The notes: generated by a model from the letters alone, not told the origin. A DNA stretch of 64,000 nt from Gadus chalcogrammus (GCF_026213295.1 NC_079422.1:25334218-25398217); one strand, 5' to 3'. Positions 1-29,600 are shown, counted from the first letter of the stretch. Translations and numbers: made by a program.

Positions 1-260
1 ATCCTACCTCCAACTAAGAACAGTGCACTGGAATGCCTGTCGAAGTGGAACATCCCACCGTCGAAGTGGAACGTCCTACTATCGAACTGGGGGGTGATCG
101 ACCTACCCCCACTTCACCAAGTAGGAGCTGGTACAGTTCAGGTAGGATAAGTCCCACATCCCATTGCTCTGGATGGGCTCTGGAACGCACCATAAGGCTT
201 CAGTCAAGGACTCGGATGTCGGGGTTCAAACCCAGAAGAGTCAAGCACGCTGGCCTTTAG
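1..260. repeat. Short 22-bp repeats in the left-edge noncoding segment
   Basis: About three imperfect copies of a roughly 22-bp unit beginning GTCGAAGTGGAAC lie at 38-95. The open frame across them looks like an accident of the repeat. This stretch lies downstream of traf2 exon 3, so it is most likely traf2 intron 3. No further TRAF2 exon is recognisable here. Confidence 0.5.
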
Positions 261-375
261 ACTAACCCTGCCCCTTATATAAAAACACCCCTAATGCAAA
301 TGTCTTACTCTAACTTCCTACTAGCAAGTGCTTATAACAGGACACTAAAACAAGAACGGAACCAATTGAGTTTGT

Positions 376-495
<120 letters not shown>

Positions 496-515
496 GTCAG
501 TGCCGTGACTCCAAC

Positions 516-1363
516 CTCATATTCTTTGATTATTCCCGTCCATGTGCATCCTTCGTTGGGACAGACGGCCGTGAGAGCTTCTATCTCTCTCCGAGCCGCG
601 TTGTCTGGAAAGGCCTGGACAGGAGAGGGGAGAGAAGGACTCGTCTTTAAGCCTACAGGTGGACAGTGACCGGCCCCCGACGGACTCCCCTCTTCAGTTA
701 CCACCCAGCAGACTATTGTGTTACGAGCAGCGAAGGGCTCCGAGCCCTGGGTCGGCCGGCTGAGCCACGAGCCCGCATCGGAGGCGTCTAGCCTTTCTTT
801 GTATACCTGGCTCCGGTTTCAACAACATTCCGTTTGTTGTCCTGAGTGGACTGCAGGCCAACTCTACTGGAGCTGTTGTTGTTTATGCCGTTGTTGTTGT
901 TGTTGTTGTTGTTGTCATTACAGTAGCAGGCTAATTGGTGCTGGCATAATTTTGCCAAACTGTCAAGAAGTGAAAATAAATTCCTACTTACGCCGCCTAG
1001 CTTGAGGATGGAAGTGGGCTCCTCAAACAAGTCCTCCCGTATGCACGCACTGCATTTCTGAGGTCCAGAACTTGAGAGAATTGAAAAGAAAGGGGTTACA
1101 CAATACACCAAATAATTATGCATTGCAGAATGTTATAATTGCTGTGTGCGTGTATGTGTGTGTTCAAATTTCTTTCGTTATTAGAAATAACCCCTTGAGA
1201 TGAACTCATCCCGTTTTCAAGGGGTTCCTTAACAACAAAGTACACAACCAAAAAGAAAAAGACATCACACAAAAACACACATGCACAATTGCATAATTAA
1301 AGCTTAACAATAGTCTTGCATGCAATTCCTATAGGGAAGAGGTAAATACATGAGGAAGTGATG

Positions 1364-1458
<95 letters not shown>

Positions 1459-2077
1459 ACAATGTTCATATTCAGACAATGGAAATACTTGTCAAATGAT
1501 TGTCATAATTATTTTCCATGACAAGGATTAGATGTCATTGAGGACAAAAATGCAGTAATCCTACACGTTTGTACGGTACAAATACAGTCAAATTCGCTAT
1601 TTTATTGGTGCTTTAATCACAAAGCAGCCTGGTTCAATCCAACCAACAACCTCGGGTTTCGTTCCAGGCGCTCACGCTGGATAACTTTTATGGTAGCTCA
1701 AGAAAAGAGCTGTCAAGGGTATTCATCCTGCAACATCTCCCATAGCAACATTTTGACATCGTAACACGAACCATCACATAATGCACGAGTCGCCATCCAA
1801 TGCATAGCCAACATGTTGCTAGCAACCAGAACAAAACACCAGACCCTGATAACAGCAGCCTAGCCAGCTAGCATCCATGACACACTCACCTCACGGTTTT
1901 GTTGAAACAGAAGGAGCAGAAGCGATGACCACACTGGGCTTGCAAAGGCCTCCTGAGGATCTTCTGACACGAATTGCAAAGATGCTTGTCTTCGAGGTGG
2001 TTCGCGAGGATCTTCTTGGGGAAGCCGGGTTTGTTGCCTTCTAGTGAAGATGTTGGGGATGGCTCTTGTGCAGCCAT
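516..2077 (-). CDS. traf2: TNF receptor-associated factor 2 (TRAF2), first three coding exons, truncated by window edge
   Basis: Adaptor and RING-type E3 ligase of TNF-receptor signalling in the cytoplasm. Coding exons on the minus strand are 1890-2077 (starts MAAQEPSP), 992-1070 and 516-614. Lengths of 188, 79 and 99 bp keep phase and give 122 residues. The RING shows CNSC, then CGHRFCSFC, then CSAC, a zinc-binding Cys/His pattern like that of mammalian TRAF2. Exon 3 reads AFPDNAARREIEALTAVCP and opens the first TRAF-type zinc finger. Donors are GTGAGT, GTAAGT and a weaker GTTGGA. The remaining zinc fingers, coiled coil and MATH domain lie off the left edge. An in-frame Met 25 residues upstream lacks family similarity, so the MAAQ start is preferred. 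The gene is divergent from rabl6. Which fish paralogue (a or b) is not decidable here. Confidence 0.93.
893..917. repeat. (TTG)n trinucleotide repeat
   Basis: About eight TTG units in traf2 intron 2. They produce poly-Asn and poly-Cys frames that are not genes. Confidence 0.9.
1365..1456. repeat. (GT)n microsatellite, traf2 intron 1
   Basis: About 90 bp of nearly pure GT dinucleotides between traf2 exons 1 and 2. Poly-Thr-His frames on the minus strand are artefacts. Confidence 0.97.
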
Positions 2078-3079
2078 TATTCGGCCTGCACTACAATACG
2101 GGGTGCTCGGAGGGGTGTGTTCAGCGCACACAGAGCACAATCGGTTTGGCAATGTTTGGCTGCAGACACCCAGTGTGCCTTAGTGGAATAACATCGGGAT
2201 TGTTGACGCTATGTATCTGAGCTGGTGGGATGCCATTCAAATGCAAACGCAAAACAAAGGCGCTGCATTTTCGAAGAGAAGCGAGAACAAATATCATAAG
2301 GATTAAAAATAGCCAGCGAGTTGAAGAGTCTGGCTCTGCCGCTGCTCTCAAGCGCGGCGCCACCGAGCGCGGAAAACGCGTCGCTTAGCGCGACACAATG
2401 TTCTGCAAGGAAAAACAACCACATAAAGAGCCTGTAGTTGCTTGGAGATACCTTAACTACAAAAGGACTTCAAAACAACCCTTATACCAACACGAGTTAT
2501 AACAATACTACACATGGAGATTGGACAATGCTGGTGGTTTTCTGACTAACAAACGGTGAACCCCAATGTCCAGAGTGTCCTTGTCTAAGCATCCATCAGC
2601 AAGATGCCTTACCCAATTGATGCCACTGAAATCCACTATATCCAATAACGGGACACCCGGAGTGGTTTATTGAAGTCATACCACAGTAAACAACAAGGAT
2701 TCAATATAAGTAACCGTCATCCATAACATATTCCTTTATGCAGCTGCGGTTCATTGAGCATACTGTCTATCCTTGGTCAAGGAAACATCTTGTCAATAGT
2801 TGTGTTTATCGTTTTTATTGTTGGATTTGTAGCACATTATGTGGAACTGCCGAGGTATTATTGAAAGATAATGCCACCCATGGAAGGATGTCGACCAATC
2901 AGGATCAAGTATTTAACAAAGCTTTAGTGTAAGATTTGTACTAACAACAACACTGAGCCTTTTCATTTAATAGAAAACAAATAAAACAAATGCTCGCATA
3001 TACCGATGTGGTATATTTTTTAATTTTGTTGTGTCTTGCATTTCTGCACCGATACGCCTCAATAAATGCCAGTTGCTCC
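2078..3079. other. Intergenic region between divergent traf2 and rabl6
   Basis: The right flank of the traf2 start includes a GC-rich stretch near 2330-2400, probably the traf2 promoter and 5' UTR. From about 2440 to 3000 the sequence is AT-rich and unique-looking, and I see no gene in it. Confidence 0.5.
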
Positions 3080-3300
3080 TCAATCTGGTGCCTCGGCGCG
3101 TCGCCATCGTGTCCAGTGTAACCACCATTCAGAGGTCTAGACGCAGGCGCGGCGCTTCGCCAACCGCGGCAAGTGTAACCACCCTTCAGCGGTCTAGACC
3201 CAGGCGCAGCGCATGTAGCGGTGTAGCGCATGCGCAGGGAGGCCGCTTCGCTCAAGCTGTCAGCTGTGTGTGTCGCCGCTTTCCTCCGCCACCAGGGAAT
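3080..3300 (+). promoter_or_regulatory. CpG-rich rabl6 promoter with an NRF1-type palindrome and a duplicated segment
   Basis: GCGCATGCGCA at 3226-3236 matches the NRF1 consensus palindrome. Upstream, a segment of about 60 bp starting AGTGTAACCACC occurs twice in tandem (about 3115-3170 and 3172-3225), each copy carrying GGTCTAGAC and CAGGCGC. The region is CpG-rich and just precedes a likely untranslated first exon. Promoter function is inferred from position and composition. Confidence 0.55.
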
Positions 3301-3505
3301 GTCCCGTGAAGCCACCGTAGCGCTCAGACGTCTCTGCGTTAAGGCCTGAGGACAAGGGGCTCTGCTTCTCCGCGATTACCTGTGAGTGTTTTGTCTCATT
3401 CGATGTTAAATGGATAAATAACATACAGCGTATCTAATTGAGCTTAGTGCTGGGGTCGGCTAAGCTAATGCTACCAGGCTAGCTACACGTATACACACAC
3501 ACACG

Positions 3506-3554
<49 letters not shown>

Positions 3555-3563
3555 ACACACACA

Positions 3564-3599
<36 letters not shown>

Positions 3600-4259
3600 G
3601 ATGTACACACACATACACACTCAGCATACGGGTAACGTTACCTTGCAGCCAGGTAATCAGTCATGGGGGGGGGTTGGTGGTTTCTATCCGCTTCTGTTGA
3701 CCTTGACGCGTTATTTCGACGTGTTGCTATTCAAAGCCTTGTGCGTGAATGTGTGTTTATCTGTAGAGATACTGTGGTTGAAGGCGTCAGCGGCTAGGCG
3801 CTAGCAGCATAGCTTCATAGATGGGCATCGCCAGAGAGGCGAAGCAGGAGCTGCATTGATCTCAGTCAATGAAATGGGATGTTGTGATGTTGTAGCAGTC
3901 CACATAATCCTCATCTCACGAGTCTATTTGTTTGTGTTTTCCCTCAGGTGATGCTCACTAGACTATGCTGTCATCCTCCTCCCTCGTCATCAAACAAGCT
4001 GCAACATCTGGTCTGTTTTTGGACGAATAAGGGAGAATAACTCCTCTGAACCCCTATAGCCAACAGTGGCAGGCTCTGGAGTGCGCTACAGCAAAGCCAT
4101 GGATCCTTGATCGTGCTGGACCACCACTGAGCAGAACGGACCTCTCTATCCCCTGACACTGTATCCACCAGGGGCCGGTTGGGACGACCGCGTCGTGGGG
4201 CTTTCATTCCCAGTCACATCTGATCCGTTGACTTTTCTCGGAGCGAACCGATCGTCACG
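3300..4259 (+). other. rabl6: Probable rabl6 5' UTR: untranslated exon, short intron, exon 2 leader
   Basis: A plausible untranslated exon ends at about 3380 before GTGAGTGTTT. A plausible acceptor (CCCTCAG) ends at 3947, so the second exon would run 3948-4389 and contain the start codon at 4260. The intervening intron holds an interrupted AC repeat (3492-3594). Exon limits in this leader are inferred from splice motifs only. Confidence 0.45.
3492..3594. repeat. Interrupted (AC)n microsatellite
   Basis: AC dinucleotide runs broken by GAACAC, TGACAC and AAGCAC, in the probable leader intron of rabl6. Confidence 0.93.
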
Positions 4260-18526
<14,267 letters not shown>

Positions 18527-20168
18527 AGCGCAAAGAGGGCGGAGCCTCCATCGAATGTGTGCGCGTGTGTGTTCGGACCTCCAGCATCTCCCCCCCCCCC
18601 CCCCCCCCCCCCCCTCCAGAACCAAACACACGACCTCCTCATGCGCTCCACTGTCTTTTCCGACCAATGAGATCAAGGCGAGGAGACTAGAACCGTGTAC
18701 TGTAAGAGATGATTGGAGCAGAGCTCCCCTCCTCCCGCCCCCCTGTACTTTGGACTCTCTTACAAACTGACTGTGCTTAATAATTTGGATTTAATTCAGT
18801 TTTCCGGTGGATGTCTGCACAGCCGTAGTCCGGTGTGGTGAGGGTCCCCTTAGGGCTCCGTCGTCGTCGTGGTCTGATGTCTCTGTGTTTTAAGTGTATC
18901 GATTGCGAGCATGCTCAGTTTGGTGACTGATACCCTTCGGATCGCCCGGATAGATGTATTGATTATCGTTTGTCCCTTGCTCTTCTGCGGTTGACGGACT
19001 CTATCATGGCAGCTTTAGGCACGCGCCTGCCCCCCACTGTGTCGTGAGCCGAAGAAGAAATCTGAATCCACGAAGAATCATCCTCATCCTCATCTGGGGA
19101 GACGCGGCCGTCAAGCACTCCACCTCGCCCCCACGGTTACCGTCGTCGTGTGTGCGTTTGCATCCACCGGCCGCTTCAACACTAAGGACTTCACAAACTG
19201 CACCGAGGAACGGGGCCGTCAAGACGCGGGCGGGTCGTCTCCCGGCGGGGTGCGTTCGTTTTCCACTCCCTTCGCCTCCCCAGCGAGGCTCTGTTGGTTT
19301 GAGTTTGTGTCTTCTGTTTTCGTTTGTTTCTTTGGATTCTCTATTGGTTCCACATTTCCTCAGAGGCCTTAAAGGTTGAGGTCGCTCCATACATTTCAAG
19401 TGTTCTTACTGTAGGCCGTGTTTCATGTTTAGAGAACTCCTTCCCACTCGCTCTGGCTCCCCGACGCCCGCTCCGTGGAAGCTGTGGAGCTCCACGCTCG
19501 ACCACAATGCGCTCTTGTATTAGATTGCAGTGGATCCACAACTCGGTGTGTTCGTTAATTCTCTCACTCTAAACCGAATAAGGAGCCGCTATTTCTGCCA
19601 CTACAACCTTTTTCAAGACCGGTTCTTTTAACGTTCGATTTTTTGGTGTCGTGTCGTTTTTGCTTGTGTAAATTGCATATCATGGCCGGCACCCTCTCGG
19701 GTGCTATGAAAGTACTGCAGCCGAGCTAGGGCTGTGAGGATCGGTTTATTTTATCAATGTCCCCGTTGACTCCCGCCCATCGTCTCCCCTCCTTCCCTTT
19801 CTCTATGTCGTCATGGAAACGTGTCGTTGCCCGGATTCATCGATTGATGGACTCCGGTCAGAGGATGCTCCCCTCTGTGCAGTGGTTAGGCCGTTTGGCC
19901 AGCAGGACTGTACTGGCTCAAACCGGCTGTCCCCCTATTTACTGTCACCCACAAGACACAAGACTAAGTTATGTGGATTTCTTTATTAAAAACATTTTAT
20001 TTACAAAGCGACGAAGATAATGGAACGGCTTATCTATTCCCCCTGTCACGTTTTTATTTGGTTGCTTTACAGCTGACTTTGTGTTTGAAATCTTCTCCAA
20101 GATGAAACTATGCAGCCTCCATCGTCCATACTGTGTGCTCAAGAGCTTTCTTTTTTATGTCTTCTTTG

Positions 20169-20259
<91 letters not shown>

Positions 20260-20420
20260 CATAGCAAAAACAAATGTATAAAGTATATAATGATATATAT
20301 TTGAAGATTTTTGTTCCAAAATTAGACCTGTGTGAAGAGAATGGTTAGCTGTGTTCTGGTTATTGCTAATAGGAGCTTAAGTCCTTTTCTGAACAATAAA
20401 GACTGTCCGCCTCAGTAACT
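18527..20420 (+). other. rabl6: rabl6 3' UTR with poly(A) signal
   Basis: No gene is visible after the rabl6 stop. AATAAA at 20395-20400 is the best poly(A) signal, implying a 3' UTR of about 1.9 kb. It contains a poly(C) run at 18590-18614 and a (GT)n microsatellite at 20169-20257. Open frames here show no family similarity. Confidence 0.6.
20169..20257. repeat. (GT)n microsatellite, rabl6 3' UTR
   Basis: About 89 bp of pure GT, within the inferred 3' UTR. Confidence 0.96.
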
Positions 20421-21312
20421 AAATCTGCAATAGCTCTAACGATACACTCTTCAGCACTTTTTACTTGTCAACCTTCAAACGATATTCTATGTGTTACGAT
20501 ATGTTTATTTTGGAACCAAACCTTTCCTTTTTCATTCCACCACATGTTTACACTGTGTGAGTTTGCCCATGTTGGTTTGTTCAATAAATGCAAACTAATT
20601 TCATCATAGCTGCCTCCATTTTTCCACATTGCATTCTTCAATTCAAAGGTTTTATTTACACATGAATGCTGAAGATGGGGGGGGGGGGGGGGGGGGGGGG
20701 GGGGGATCTTCTGGTCGACTTCAAGAGGCAATAGTATAAGGACAAGACTATATGTATCTTTATCCATCTATATATCTTTAGATGTATAGATATATGGATA
20801 GATAAATATAATCTAGCTCTTTTTATTATATTGGTCACATCTAGGCTGTTGCGTTTGAGTATTGCATTGTCGGTCTTTACCAACAGGGGGCAGTATAACC
20901 ATGGATAGTCCTCAATCGGCTCCGACATGCTCCACATGAGTGGTTGATTATTGATTTATATATATTGCTTCAGGTTCTTCCAGAACCTTAGTTGAATCCT
21001 CATGATGTCTTTTGCCTGTAAGGGATGAAGGAAGAAAATTTGACAATTATATTTAGGCCTACGTTTATTAGTGTTGCATGAAATATCTGACTTACATGGG
21101 TCTTTGTGATGAGTATCTTGTTGATGTTGAGGACTAAAGTACTACACTAATTACTAGTGTATGAATAATTCCTGTCTGATTAAAAACAATGCATCATTTT
21201 TCGAGCAGGCTATCGCAGTTGATGAATGGAAATAAACAGCAGCCTACTAGTCACAGTGTTGGAAACCACCGCCACCACCAGCACCCATGTGGTCTTCTTA
21301 TTTCGGACGTGG
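20401..21312. other. Intergenic, AT-rich, with a poly(G) run
   Basis: Contains a G homopolymer of about 28 bases at 20678-20705. Otherwise I see unique-looking AT-rich DNA and no coding signal. Confidence 0.5.
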
Positions 21313-23751
21313 TTTGCAGTTTTTTATCAATTGCTTGAACGCTATAGACACATGCTTAGACCAAAGTAACACAACTCAAAGTTTTTGTTTCTATACCTTA
21401 AACACATGTAGGCCTAACCATTCCTGAAACAAAAGTGCTGCTTTGCACTTTAGTTGCAATTGTGCAACACACTTGCTCCTGCACACTACACACTATTTCA
21501 TACATAAGACACTTAATTCAAAATTGACATCTCATTGTACCATTGGGAAAACACATCTATTCAAAATCCTAAACACATTGGTTAATTGAAAATACTTACA
21601 TACACAACTGAAAAAACTTTCTTCCAAAACTGATAAACCAATCAGCCAGCTACAAAAAGGCCTCAGTTAAGCCACTTTGAGAACTTTGCAAGCATGGATG
21701 CAGGAAGAGGCAGAGGTAGAGGAGGAAGAGGAGGAGGAGGACAGAGAAGGACAGAGAAGGACAGAGACATAGAGGAGGACGTGGTGGAAGAGGCCTTGCA
21801 CGGAACATTATTTCCGATGACATAAGAGCAACTTTGGTGGACCATGTCATAAACCATGGTCTGACTATGGGGGAAGCTGGGCAGAGAGTCCACCCTAATC
21901 TAAGCCGTTTTACAGTTTCATCCATAATAAGGATATTCTGACTGGGAAACAGGTATGTCTTCAACTCTTTACTTTCTACTCTACTCAGACTGTATCTAGA
22001 GTATTTGCCGTACTGTACCATATCACATGTACTGTATTGCAGGGTAGCTAATGCTCCTTTTTGAACAAAAGGGGTAGTTTTGTGACATACTGTGATTACC
22101 TACATTGAGATGTTTCAGTACTTTCTACGGTATATACAGTAAAGTACAGTATATACAGTACTATAAAAAAAGAAGCAAACCAATACAGTAACATTTTGTA
22201 TTGATTTTTTACTATAGAATGACTAGAAGACCTTCTGGGGGCGGACGCCAACGCCTGTTCACCCAACAGCAGGAACTTTCCATTGTGGACCTGGTCAGAG
22301 CAAACAATGCAATCCGTCTCAACCAGCTACAGCAAGAAATATTTGCAGATAGCGAAGTACTCATAGAGCGAGTAAGCATTTCCACTATCAGACGCATCTT
22401 GGTAAAGCACCAAATTACCATGGAGCAATTGTACAGGGTCCCATTTGAGAGGAACAGTGTCAGGGTCAAAGGACTTCGACGTGAATATGTACAGGTAAGT
22501 GTTACAGTCCTTTACATTTACAATACAGTATTGGTGTCATCCAGTATACATCAGTACCACATAGATACATTCAGAGAGGTACCAGGTACCTGTTTGATGG
22601 GGTGGGGGTTCTGTATGTGTAGTACTGAAGTTGAGTGTTTTGAGTAATGTCATCCAAAATATGTATTGCATGTATTTTGTTTAGTTACAGAGCATCTTGG
22701 AGATTGATGGAGCTGCACAGCCTCATGAGTTTATTTACATTGATGAGGCTGGATTCAACCTCAGCAAAACAAGACGACGGGGTCGTAACATAATTGGCCA
22801 AAGGGCAAGTCCCAGGGAAGCGCGTGGGAATGACTCATTGTGTGCTGCCATAAGCCTTCAAGGGCTACCGAACATATAATAACATTTCTGGATGCACTTC
22901 ACGATGCAGCTGTACAGGACAGACCAGAGCAGCCCAGGTTTGTTGTTGTCTGGGGTAATATTAGTTTCCATTGGGCTGCTCTGGTCCACAACTGGTTCAC
23001 CAACCATCATCAATTTGAAGTCCTATACTTGCCCCCTTACACACCATTTCTAAACCCCATAGAATAAAAAATTTTGGCGATGGCACGTATATGACCACAA
23101 ACCACATGCTTGCATGCCTCTTCTGCAGGCAATGGAACAGGCCGGCGGAGACATCGACTTAGGGTCAATCCATGGATGGATTCGGCACTCAAGGCAATAT
23201 TTTCCCCGATGCTTAGCGGAAGAAAACATTGCTTGTGATGTTGATGAGATCCTATGGCCAGACTCCAACAGACGGCAGGATCCATAAGCCCACCCACGCA
23301 CAATTGCCATGTTCTTCTGTGTTTACCGTACAGTAGGGTTTATTTTTGTTTTATTTTTGCTCAAACTGTATTTACTGCACGGTAATGCAATACTGCAATG
23401 TACAGTATTTGATCTTTTGGTTGTGGCGAAAATGTGCCCTCTGTGGAACTGAATAAAAACAGTGAACATGAAAGACTGCAGTGTTTTATATAAAGTAGAC
23501 CAGCGTGTTGCTGCTGATCTGAAAGTGTATTCATATGATGCAAATGTGCATCATTTTGTCATCAGAGAATGATACAATTTTACAAAGAGACAAACAATTA
23601 CAAAGAATTGTTAGGTTTCGATAGCCGAGTTTCAATTTGTGATGTGAATGGTTTATTTCCCAGTGTTGTGTCTTATTTGCTTGTGTGTTGAGTTTTGACA
23701 CAATGTGCCAAATTTTGCAAAATGTGTTCAAGTAATTGAAAAAAACTGTAA
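21313..23751 (+). mobile_element. Tc1/IS630-like DNA transposon, inactivated, 2.4 kb
   Basis: Terminal inverted repeats: CAGTTTTTTATCAATTGCTT at the left matches the reverse complement of the right end (CAGTTTTTTTCAATTACTTG), about 28 bp with few mismatches. The right end is flanked by TA; the left flank reads TG, probably a decayed TA. It encloses a broken transposase at 21693-23287. A deleted relative with the same ends lies at 29492-30465. Confidence 0.85.
21693..23287 (+). pseudogene. Tc1/IS630-type DDE transposase pseudogene
   Basis: Recognisable parts in order: a Gly/Arg-rich N-terminus (from ATG 21693); a helix-turn-helix stretch in another frame near 21810-21940 (ISDDIRATLVDHVINHGLTM); a second HTH block at 22219-22494 ending at a likely donor GTAAGT; and the catalytic domain from 22685 with IDEAGF. 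The second catalytic motif reads VVVWGN where the family normally has WDN, so the Asp is lost. The frame breaks after SLQGLPNI, apparently with part of the domain deleted, resumes at TFLDALHDA, reaches LPPYTPFLNPIE and meets a stop. The C-terminal part continues in another frame to 23287. Family members move by cut and paste; this copy cannot. An in-frame stop also follows SSIIRIF. Confidence 0.88.
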
Positions 23752-23819
23752 GGGTGGCTGTCCTATTGGTAAAATGCAGAGAGCCAAGAGGAAGTCAGAA
23801 TGATGTGGTGGCCGCGCTG

Positions 23820-26235
<2,416 letters not shown>

Positions 26236-26516
26236 TTTGTGCTCTGAGCATCATATCCTCTTCTCGGAAGCAGAGCTTCTTTCACACCTATGAAAAAACG
26301 GAAAACCCCCAAAACCCACCCACCAGGAAGTGTGCCAACGAGGTCCGCTTATCATTTATACCGCTGCATTCCCTAGACGTATAAGTAGCATCAAGCTTCC
26401 GAGTGTGAAATACATTACTCACATAATTAGCATTAAACCATTCCAAAAAAGTTTTTAACGTAAACGTAAACTTCAACATTTATTTTGAAGCATTAACTTT
26501 TATTTTGAAGTACGAA

Positions 26517-26642
26517 CCAATCGAGTGAAGCAGTATCGACCGGCCTCATTGGTCGACCGGCCGACCAATGAGGACACACGTTGTTGCGTCGTAGTCGTCA
26601 GTAGTACATGTGAGAGACTGCCACCAGACAACATAATAATGG
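26517..26642. promoter_or_regulatory. Shared upstream region with paired CCAAT boxes in a perfect inverted repeat
   Basis: Between the divergent Ig receptor (start 26235) and imp4 (start about 26639), CCTCATTGGTCG at 26544-26555 and CGACCAATGAGG at 26562-26573 form perfect 12-bp arms with a 6-nt spacer. Each arm carries a CCAAT pentamer, one on each strand. A third CCAAT is at 26516-26520. This suits an NF-Y-type bidirectional promoter; function is inferred. Confidence 0.5.
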
Positions 26643-29600
26643 TTCGTACAGTTCTATAAATGCACCAATATACCGTGCATAGAAACCACGGAAATCGAAG
26701 ACGATATCAAATACTCATCTGACCTTAATCATATTGTTGACCGCATGAATAAGGATCAGAACTGTGATATATTTGTGTGTTTTTCCTTTGGGTCTGGTAG
26801 TTGAACTGACCTGGTTGTGTGTGTTTGTGTGTAGCTCCGTCGAGAGGTTCGACTGAGGCGGGAGTACCTGTACAGGAAGGCCCAGGAGGACCGGGAGAGG
26901 ACCATCGAGGACAAGAAGGAGAAGCTGAAGGCTGCTCTCGAAGGTGAGATATGTTCGAGCTGAACCTTTCACAGTAGTCCATGCGGTGTCTTCATCTTTC
27001 AATGCTGAAGTCGTTGGTTGCAGGTAACGAGAGTGATCGATTCATGATTTCCTTTTCTCTTGTTTTGTTTCCTTTCAGAGAATCGTCTCCTCCCAACTGA
27101 AGTGCGAAAGGATGCCCTGCAGTTACAGAAACTCCTGGAATATGACGACGAAGGCGCAGAAGGTCAGTGTCTTCATTGACTCGTGACGATATTAATCAAA
27201 CGCAGTGTATTTCCTTATCTGACGACTGTGCCGGCTACAGGAGCCACCTCTCACATGGACGATGAGTACAAGTGGGCGGGCGTGGAGGACCCTAAGATCA
27301 TGATCACCACGTCAAGAGATCCCAGCTCCCGCCTCAAGATGTTCGCTAAGGTAAGCGTTTGGATGGGTGATAAGATGTTAGCCAAGCCGGCTGGAAATCT
27401 GTCTAAAAGGGGAGGAGGGTCAGACACGCATGCCTGGGGAAACAACTTGCCACGCAGAGTGTCTCTTTAAAGGACTAGGAAGTGAAGCGTGGATGCTGCT
27501 AGGTGGGTCGGCTTAGCTCGGGAGGTAGAGCAATTTTCTTGTAACTGAAAGGTTGCTAGTTCAATCCCCAGCTCCTCCCAGCCGAGTGTCGATGTGTCCC
27601 TGAGCAAGACACTTAACCCTAACTGCTCCTGACGAGCTGGCTGTCGCCTTGCATGGTTGACTCTGCCGTCGGTGTGTCAATGTGTGTATTAACCGATGTA
27701 AGTCGCTTTGGATAAAAGCGTCTGCCAAATGCCCTAATTGTAAATGCTGCTAAATGACTTGAGTAGGTCCAGTGGTGTGATGACATGTGTTCCTCAGGAG
27801 GTGAAGCTTATCTTCCCGGGCGCCCAGAGGATGAACAGAGGAAACCACGAGGTGGGGTCCCTAGTGAAGGCCTGCAGGGCCAACAACGTCACCGACCTGG
27901 TGGTCATCCACGAGACCAGAGGACAGCCAGGTACAGCACAACGCCCAATCCTGGCCCAGTCACGGGGAAGACACCCAAATACACAGCACGGGCCGTCTTC
28001 AAGGCAGCCAGGCCTCATTACATTTTACATTTAGGGCGTTTAGCAGACGCTTTTATTCAAAGCCACCTACAATAAGTACAGTGGTAAGAAGATGGAGAAA
28101 CTACAATATATCGCCGTCGGTAATAGGGGTGTGCATGGGGTACACGTGTAACCGGTTAGTAAATCATAACCGTTTAGGAAAAATAAGTAAACAAAAACCG
28201 TAAAAAAATAAATAACCACTGCGCCATTGTTTCAATGGGAATCTTGACGGTCCATACTTTCAACATAAAGTTTACATATTTATAATTGGAAATTCGTCCC
28301 AGCCTTTATACCACACAGATACTCTAGGGTCTATAGCATATAACCGCCTTTTCTGATTACAGTTTAATGTAACAGTAAGCTGACAACATCCTAATTAACA
28401 CCGCAACTGTGAATTAACCGCACGGAAATAACCATGGCAACCGGTCAAACAAATTTTCTTTTTGCGATCATTCTGCTCGCGCATCCGCCGTGTTGATGAA
28501 CAAATAATCCCCTATAGCGCGACTGCGGTTCAATAAAAAAGAAAAAGGGGTTGCGTAACCGTTCACACCCCTAGTCGGTATGGTAAGGATGTTCATGGAA
28601 GTGCCAAGCACTAACAATTGCTAGGTTAACCCCTTCCCCGTACACAACAAAGCTATGCATTAGCATTGGCATATATTGAGTGAACTATGGAGATAGGATG
28701 TATTATAACCTAGATGTATTATAACCTAAATATTACAGAAGACTGTTATTTTGCTTGTTCATAAAATATAATGTAGGAGCTCTCATGTCTGTGCATAATG
28801 TACTTGATATGTGATCTGCACACGTCTTCAGGTTGTGAACACAGCTACCATATCTCGCGATCAACACCCTTCCAACACAATCAGAGCGAAGGCGTTTGCT
28901 GGAACGGGCTAGACACCAAAGCTTGCCAAATGCTGCATGATTCCGCAGTGTGTGAACGAGTGGTTTCCGTCTCGTATGTTTCCAGATGGCCTGATGGTGT
29001 GCCACCTGCCGTTCGGGCCCACCGCCTACTTCACACTGTACAACGTGGTGATGAGGCATGACGTCCCCGACATAGGCACCATGTCCGAGGCCTTCCCCCA
29101 CCTCATCTTCGACAACTTCACCTCCCGCCTGGGCAGAAGGGTGAGTGCCTGGGTCCCTTCCCTCGGGCTGCGTTTCAGTTCCTGTTCCTAATGCTCCTCC
29201 AGATGAGGTCCAATCACTCGGGCTGAGCCCAGCAGCAGCACCATGAAGTACACATTGACCGTTGACGATCTGACTAATCGCAACCAATTGGTTTTTTATC
29301 TGGCCATGCAGCCGTGTTGACGTGATACATGTGCATGGTGGGATATGTGAACGTCTGACGTATTTGAAGATTCTCTAAAACAATTCCTGTGAGGATTCAC
29401 CAATGGATACTCACTCAAAAAAACAAATTTTGGCTTCTTGTCGAGCAATGGACACTAGGAACCGCATCTATGTGCTGTTAACAGATGTTTACAGTTTTTC
29501 TCAATTGTTTAAACACGTTTTTGGAAACTATTGCACAAATTCTCAAAACTCTACACACAAACCTGAGAAGAGTTAATCATTTTGTCAAAACTACACAAAT

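Noticed and set aside
27498..27580. Possible tRNA gene (A- and B-box-like motifs)
   Set aside because: It is the head of a dispersed SINE with a shared non-tRNA body and tail; no clean cloverleaf was apparent.
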